A stretch of DNA of 64,000 bases from Brumicola pallidula DSM 14239 = ACAM 615 (GTDB lineage: Bacteria; Pseudomonadota; Gammaproteobacteria; Enterobacterales; Alteromonadaceae): NCBI RefSeq assembly GCF_000428905.1, contig NZ_KE386817.1, forward strand, positions 173,339-237,338. The letters are read 5' to 3'. The position numbers and the translations under genes were made by a program. Shown one piece after another: positions 63,473 to 64,000 of this stretch. Under the pieces are notes generated by a model. It did no database searches. It was not told the DNA's origin and was given only the letters and a program-made list of their open reading frames with translations. Positions within the stretch are counted from its first letter, which is position 1. Every line of letters starts with the position of its first letter.

Positions 63473-64000
63473 CTATTTCGTCTTTGCTGCTGGACGTGGA
63501 TCAAAATCAGACATTGCCATATATGCGGTTATCATCGCCCATACAGTTTGGTTCTGCTGAATATCCTCAGGCTTAATTTTGTCCAAGGTATCATTTGGCG
63601 TGTGATGATAGTCAAAGTAATACGTACCATCTTGTTTAAGTGCAATCACAGGGACGCCATAATTTGGCAACATCGACACATCCGGACCGCCATTGGTCGT
63701 GTTGTTGCCAAGTTCAACTCCCATCATTTTAAGCGCTGAATACAGATCGGCAGGATCATTTCTTACCGCTTCAGCAAAACGTGTATCGAGTTGGTATATT
63801 TGGCCCGCTCCAAAATCAGACTCTGCAGCAAAAATAATATTTTCGAGTGTGTCTTGGTTGGTGCGGACATATTGATAAGCACCAACTAATCCAATTTCCT
63901 CTGCCGCATAAAGAACAACCCGAATCGTTCGTTTAGGTTGACCTACCGCCTCTTTCACTAGTTTAGCTGCAGCCGTTACGATACCAACACCCGCTCCATC
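63473..64000 (-). CDS. M28-family metallopeptidase, C-terminal part
   Basis: The window edge cuts this gene; 176 residues are visible. The visible part begins DGAGVGIVTAAAK, whose Asp is a zinc ligand, and continues with VVLYAAEEIGLVGA (catalytic Glu and metal-binding Glu), AAESDFGAG, and HTPNDTLDKI with the last zinc-ligand His. These match the M28 aminopeptidase/carboxypeptidase Q branch. The N-terminal half, probably with a signal peptide, lies beyond position 64000. It uses the shared terminator at 63420-63448. Confidence 0.9.
   Translation of the reverse strand, partial: DGAGVGIVTAAAKLVKEAVGQPKRTIRVVLYAAEEIGLVGAYQYVRTNQDTLENIIFAAESDFGAGQIYQLDTRFAEAVRNDPADLYSALKMMGVELGNNTTNGGPDVSMLPNYGVPVIALKQDGTYYFDYHHTPNDTLDKIKPEDIQQNQTVWAMITAYMAMSDFDPRPAAKTK

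Overview
The window reads as chromosomal DNA of a marine gammaproteobacterium, most likely an Alteromonadaceae (Glaciecola/Paraglaciecola-like) bacterium. This is inferred from the protein families (GlrK-QseG-GlrR with its conserved order, class II DAHP synthase, GH16 glucanase, oleate hydratase, PEP-CTERM ice-binding-like protein, many c-di-GMP proteins) and a base composition of roughly 40-43% GC by eye. No database search was run; every name rests on recognised motifs and gene order.

Layout. 1-2.3 kb: decayed accessory DNA with a multiply broken IS6-family transposase and an intact StbDE/RelBE-type toxin-antitoxin pair, bracketed by a 70-bp direct repeat ending in a tRNA-like CCACCA. 2.4-6.1 kb: a divergent sulfur locus, a three-domain cysteine desulfurase / persulfide-dioxygenase-like / rhodanese fusion opposite a TauE/SafE anion exporter. 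6.5-13.9 kb: ice-binding-like PEP-CTERM protein, periplasmic Cu/Zn SOD, a pteridine-reductase-like SDR, an orphan membrane gene with an integron attC-like tail, relics including a probable adenosine deaminase, a GC-richer ZIP metal transporter and a DUF1499 protein. 14.2-23.9 kb: a tight seven-gene operon (TonB receptor, TVP38-flavin reductase fusion, DUF547, YnjBCD-like ABC transporter, YnjF-like CDP-alcohol phosphatidyltransferase). 23.9-26.2 kb: msrAB and a flavin oxidoreductase.

26.6-33.7 kb: TspO-like membrane protein, degenerate receiver-TPR protein, Atm1-type ABC exporter, small DUF3820 and PilZ proteins, CHRD lipoprotein. 33.9-41.2 kb: class II DAHP synthase and btuC/btuD-like genes separated by glpD and glpK; a low-molecular-weight phosphatase precedes btuC. 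41.4-47.7 kb: pepE and the complete biotin cluster bioA / bioBFCD. 47.7-51.1 kb: glrK-qseG-glrR. 51.2-58.7 kb: EF-hand protein, asnS, a diguanylate cyclase, an Lrp-family regulator and a large PAS-GGDEF-EAL protein with an internal 42-bp repeat array. 58.8-64 kb: GH16 lipoprotein, oleate hydratase, RraA-like protein, secreted alpha/beta hydrolase and the C-terminal end of an M28 peptidase cut by the window edge.

Two things stand out. One is the sulfur fusion enzyme next to a sulfite-type exporter, which would put sulfur release from cysteine, persulfide oxidation and export in two genes. The other is the number of unrelated 11-15-bp tandem repeat arrays, mostly between genes, plus a 42-bp in-frame array, which suggests a genome prone to making short tandem duplications.
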